Shown here piece by piece: positions 8,758 through 10,513 of a stretch of DNA of 10,513 nt. Location of the stretch: positions 1 through 10,513 of the forward strand of contig JFHB01000398.1 of NCBI GenBank assembly GCA_000729835.1, written 5' to 3'. The stretch comes from Atkinsonella hypoxylon. Lineage: Eukaryota; Ascomycota; Sordariomycetes; Hypocreales; Clavicipitaceae. A program made the position numbers and the translations under genes. A model generated the notes under the pieces. It had not been told where the DNA came from and did no database searches. It saw only the letters and a list, made by a program, of their open reading frames with translations. Position 1 is the first letter of the stretch. Each line of letters starts with the position of its first letter.

Positions 8758-9700
8758 TTTAAGGGTTTAAAAAGTAGCTAATTTAACGCTCTTTTATAGC
8801 TAATTATAGCTAAATTACAGTGGAAATAGTAGTAAATAACAGTAATAACCTCTACTAGATATTAATAGATTGCTCTATTATAGGCCTAGAAGTGCCCTAT
8901 ATCTTCAGAAATTATACTAAGATTTTTCTTTAATTTCTTTTGTAATAGGTATAACAGGCTCTAAAGGCTGCGTTGTATTGCGATCTATATACGCATACAA
9001 TTTATATAGCAGACTAGATTAATAAGCGGTCGCGAGAGGCATAAAATATAGGTTCTAGCTATTTTTAGCCAAAAAATTTAGGAGATTCTTCTCTAATTAG
9101 GTTCTAATAAATTAGTAGAGACCTAGGCACAGCTAATTTAGGGATATCTAGCTAATTCCTACTTTAAAATCCCAACCAGTAGGATTACTACACAAATTAA
9201 TTCTGCGACCGAAAACACAGGAATATCTGCAACAAGAGCTGTTAGGCGTGCACTACAAATTGTAGTATAGCTACTAACAGAGGTGCACAGGGTGCACAAT
9301 ATAACAACAACGAGCGATGCAGTGCAGCGCTAAGCTTATTTCTTAATGGAAATAATTAATTAGGCAGTGCCTAATAAAACGATTCGCAGTGCAAATATAA
9401 TGTGTGCAGATGTATATATTTTAATGTTGCGCGACAATAGAACCTAGCTATTAAGAATAGCTTCAAAAGTGTAAATGCATAGGGTGTATAGAACTAGTGC
9501 AGGAGGCACAGGGTGGGCAGAATGAAAACACTAGTATAGTAGCTAGCAATGTGTGTGCAGCAGGTATTAATAGCTTCCAGCAAGCTACTAATTTTTAGCA
9601 GCAATAGCTGCTAGCGTAGGTCTTAATATAGCTTCTAGTGGGTAATACAGTACACAATAGTAGATTTCAGCGGGCTAACAGCTTGCAGATAGGTCTTCCA
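8758..9700 (-). other. Long 5' leader of the copia element
   Basis: This stretch of about 940 bases lies between the primer-binding site and gag. I see no convincing gene in it. The half nearest gag (8758-9000) is AT-rich and could carry an N-terminal extension of the gag frame, since the phase runs on upstream through stops. The half nearest the LTR (9180-9700) keeps many CpA and TpG sites and holds the GTGCA cluster. The leader of LTR elements normally carries RNA packaging and dimerisation signals. Confidence 0.6.
9248..9559. repeat. Cluster of GTGCA / GTGCAC motifs
   Basis: GTGCA occurs at 9248, 9283, 9292, 9322, 9389, 9404, 9497 and 9555, eight times in about 310 bases; chance would give less than one. 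The first three are the palindrome GTGCAC. In the element RNA such palindromes could mediate pairing between two genomes, or the motif could bind a protein; both are inference. Confidence 0.55.
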
Positions 9701-9711
9701 GGCTCATAACC
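9701..9711 (-). other. Primer-binding site for an initiator tRNA-Met fragment
   Basis: On the plus strand the 11 bases GGCTCATAACC equal the anticodon arm of eukaryotic initiator tRNA-Met, including the CAT anticodon. On the element's sense strand this is GGTTATGAGCC, three bases (ATA) after the CA end of the 5' LTR. Some copia-group elements, such as Drosophila copia and yeast Ty5, prime from this internal part of the tRNA rather than its 3' end, and the site fits that mode. The match is visible; the priming mode follows from family knowledge. Confidence 0.8.
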
Positions 9712-9743
9712 TATTGAAAATAATAGGGATTACAGAACTAGAT

Positions 9744-9770
9744 ATCTAAGAGGGTAGTGGTCTCTTAGAT
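9744..9770. other. Perfect 9-bp hairpin in the right LTR
   Basis: ATCTAAGAG at 9744-9752 pairs with CTCTTAGAT at 9762-9770 around a 9-base loop. It stands next to the TAATTGCT/AGCAATTA hairpin at 9781-9799. In the left LTR this stem is weakened by a small deletion and a base change. Confidence 0.55.
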
Positions 9771-10118
9771 TTAGCACCTGTAATTGCTCCTAGCAATTAT
9801 TACGTAGTGGAAGCAGCAGCGGCCTAAATTAAGCTGTAGTGTATAGTATAGATTATGTAGAGGCAATAGATAACTGTAATAGTAGTATCTTTATATTAAG
9901 AGCGCTGTAACAAACAAGTTAGTAAGGGTAGGATCTTAAATCTTTCCAGTCCTTTATAGACCTACTAACTATATTAGCGGGCTGTAGTCGCTAGAAGGAG
10001 CTTATAGGCTACTTTATAATTTCCGCAAAAAGATTTACTATATAAAAACAAAAAAATCAACTTACAGCTATACAAACGAGACGCCTATATGTATAATTTA
10101 ACAAATTCCACTAATAAC

Positions 10119-10140
10119 AAGCAACCCTTATAAGCAACCC
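10119..10140 (-). promoter_or_regulatory. Tandem AAGCAACCC motif around a TATA-like site (right LTR)
   Basis: Two exact copies of AAGCAACCC, 10119-10127 and 10132-10140, flank TTATAA. In the 5' LTR this would be the active U3 promoter position. This copy keeps both repeats intact, while the left LTR has one base changed. Function is inferred from position only. Confidence 0.35.
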
Positions 10141-10221
10141 TATCTAACAATTATACTATTAAATAGCCCTAATTCTTAGCTTTTAAATAGTATACTTCTT
10201 GAATTTCTACTATTGCTAGTT

Positions 10222-10316
10222 GTAGAGAAAATCGCTGTTAAAGTTAACTATAGGTTAGGCAACTTTGCCTTAGTTGATTCTAGATGTTTCGTATCTAGTA
10301 ACAGCGATATCTCTAC
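10222..10316. other. Branched stem-loop structure in the right LTR
   Basis: This is the counterpart of the 95-base fold in the left LTR. The outer stem GTAGAG/CTCTAC and the ATCGCTGTTA/TAACAGCGAT stem are unchanged. The AGGCAA/TTGCCT hairpin is unchanged. The third hairpin has CTAGATG facing TATCTAG, so one C-G pair has become a wobble that still pairs. Pairing therefore survives while bases between stems differ. Confidence 0.6.
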
Positions 10317-10409
10317 TAAAAATTAACGTAACAAGACCTAATGAGGGTCACGTGATAGAGCAACTAGTAGGCATAAAAATAGGCTATACAGGGTAGCTTA
10401 TTTTTAACA

Positions 10410-10513
10410 TTAGATAAGGTTTATAATAAGCTGCATTTAAGTGGAAAGATGTTATATTTAGACAACTTAGCAGCTATAGCCTACTTAGCCTTTATAGTGT
10501 AGATTAAAACTCT
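10410..10513 (+). other. Right flank with a partial open frame
   Basis: From the first base after the LTR a plus-strand frame is open for 30 codons (with KLHLSGKMLYLDNLAAIAY) before a TAG at 10500-10502, which could be a mutated CAG or TGG. I do not recognise it. CpA and TpG are far more frequent here than in the left flank, so this is probably not the continuation of the 297-2517 frame. It runs off the window. Confidence 0.25.

Larger units (their letters stand above)
2564..10409 (-). mobile_element. RIP-inactivated Ty1/copia LTR retrotransposon
   Basis: This is a complete but dead element of about 7.85 kb, read on the minus strand. The 5' LTR is 9715-10409, the primer-binding site 9701-9711, the leader 8758-9700, gag-pol 8757-3409, the polypurine tract 3262-3255 and the 3' LTR 3254-2564. 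Both LTRs have TG/CA ends; on the sense strand each starts TGTTAAAAAT and ends TTATTTTCA. The copia class is shown by integrase lying before reverse transcriptase and by copia-type RNase H. The five bases outside each end (aatat at left, ttaga at right) do not match, so no target-site duplication is visible. All proteins are broken by in-frame stops, so movement would need proteins from an intact relative. Confidence 0.9.
9715..10409 (-). repeat. 5' LTR of the copia element
   Basis: This 695-bp repeat matches 2564-3254 and borders the primer-binding site, so it is the 5' LTR and should hold the promoter that drove minus-strand transcription. Compared with the left copy it has lost some CpA/TpG sites (CACG became TATG; GTGCAC became ATGTAT) but kept others that the left copy lost, such as CACGTG at about 10349-10354. 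Each copy has therefore been mutated independently. Confidence 0.92.

Noticed and set aside
9701..9711. A tRNA gene, because the bases equal a tRNA-Met anticodon arm
   Set aside because: No acceptor, D or T arm surrounds it; the location beside the LTR identifies it as a primer-binding site.
1..10513. CRISPR array, IS element or bacterial operon
   Set aside because: No spaced repeats, no bacterial ribosome-binding sites and no prokaryotic genes; the element structure is that of a eukaryotic LTR retrotransposon.

Overview
This window looks like a repeat-filled, AT-rich block from the genome of a filamentous ascomycete (Pezizomycotina), inferred from the type of damage. Reading frames are full of TAA and TAG codons where CAA, CAG or TGG would be expected, CpA and TpG are scarce over long stretches, and TpA is very common. 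That is the signature of RIP (repeat-induced point mutation), in which C becomes T, mostly in CpA, on either strand. I see no intact gene, tRNA, rRNA or CRISPR array.

The centre, 2564..10409, is one nearly full-length Ty1/copia LTR retrotransposon on the minus strand. It has two direct LTRs of about 690 bp, each with TG/CA ends. A primer-binding site next to the right LTR matches the anticodon arm of initiator tRNA-Met. A leader of almost 1 kb follows, then one long gag-pol frame (8757 down to 3409), then a polypurine tract touching the left LTR. The domain order is Gag, protease, integrase, reverse transcriptase, RNase H, the copia order. The frame holds phase over about 1,780 codons but carries about fifty in-frame stops, and a likely catalytic aspartate is lost in each of the four enzymes. 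It is dead and inactivated almost purely by point mutation.

Left of the element, 297..2517 on the plus strand holds a second, much more heavily mutated frame. It runs about 740 codons in one phase from a surviving ATG, with dozens of TAA/TAG codons and no TGA that I read. It resembles a ghost of a glutamine-rich retroelement protein, perhaps Gag, but I could not place it in a family.

The outer edges (1..296 and 10410..10513) differ from each other in composition, and the element has no visible target-site duplication, so its history is not a single simple insertion. The points most worth a second look are the conserved folded structures in the LTRs, the half-tRNA-type primer site, the GTGCA cluster in the leader, the frame-locked decay, and the mismatched flanks.
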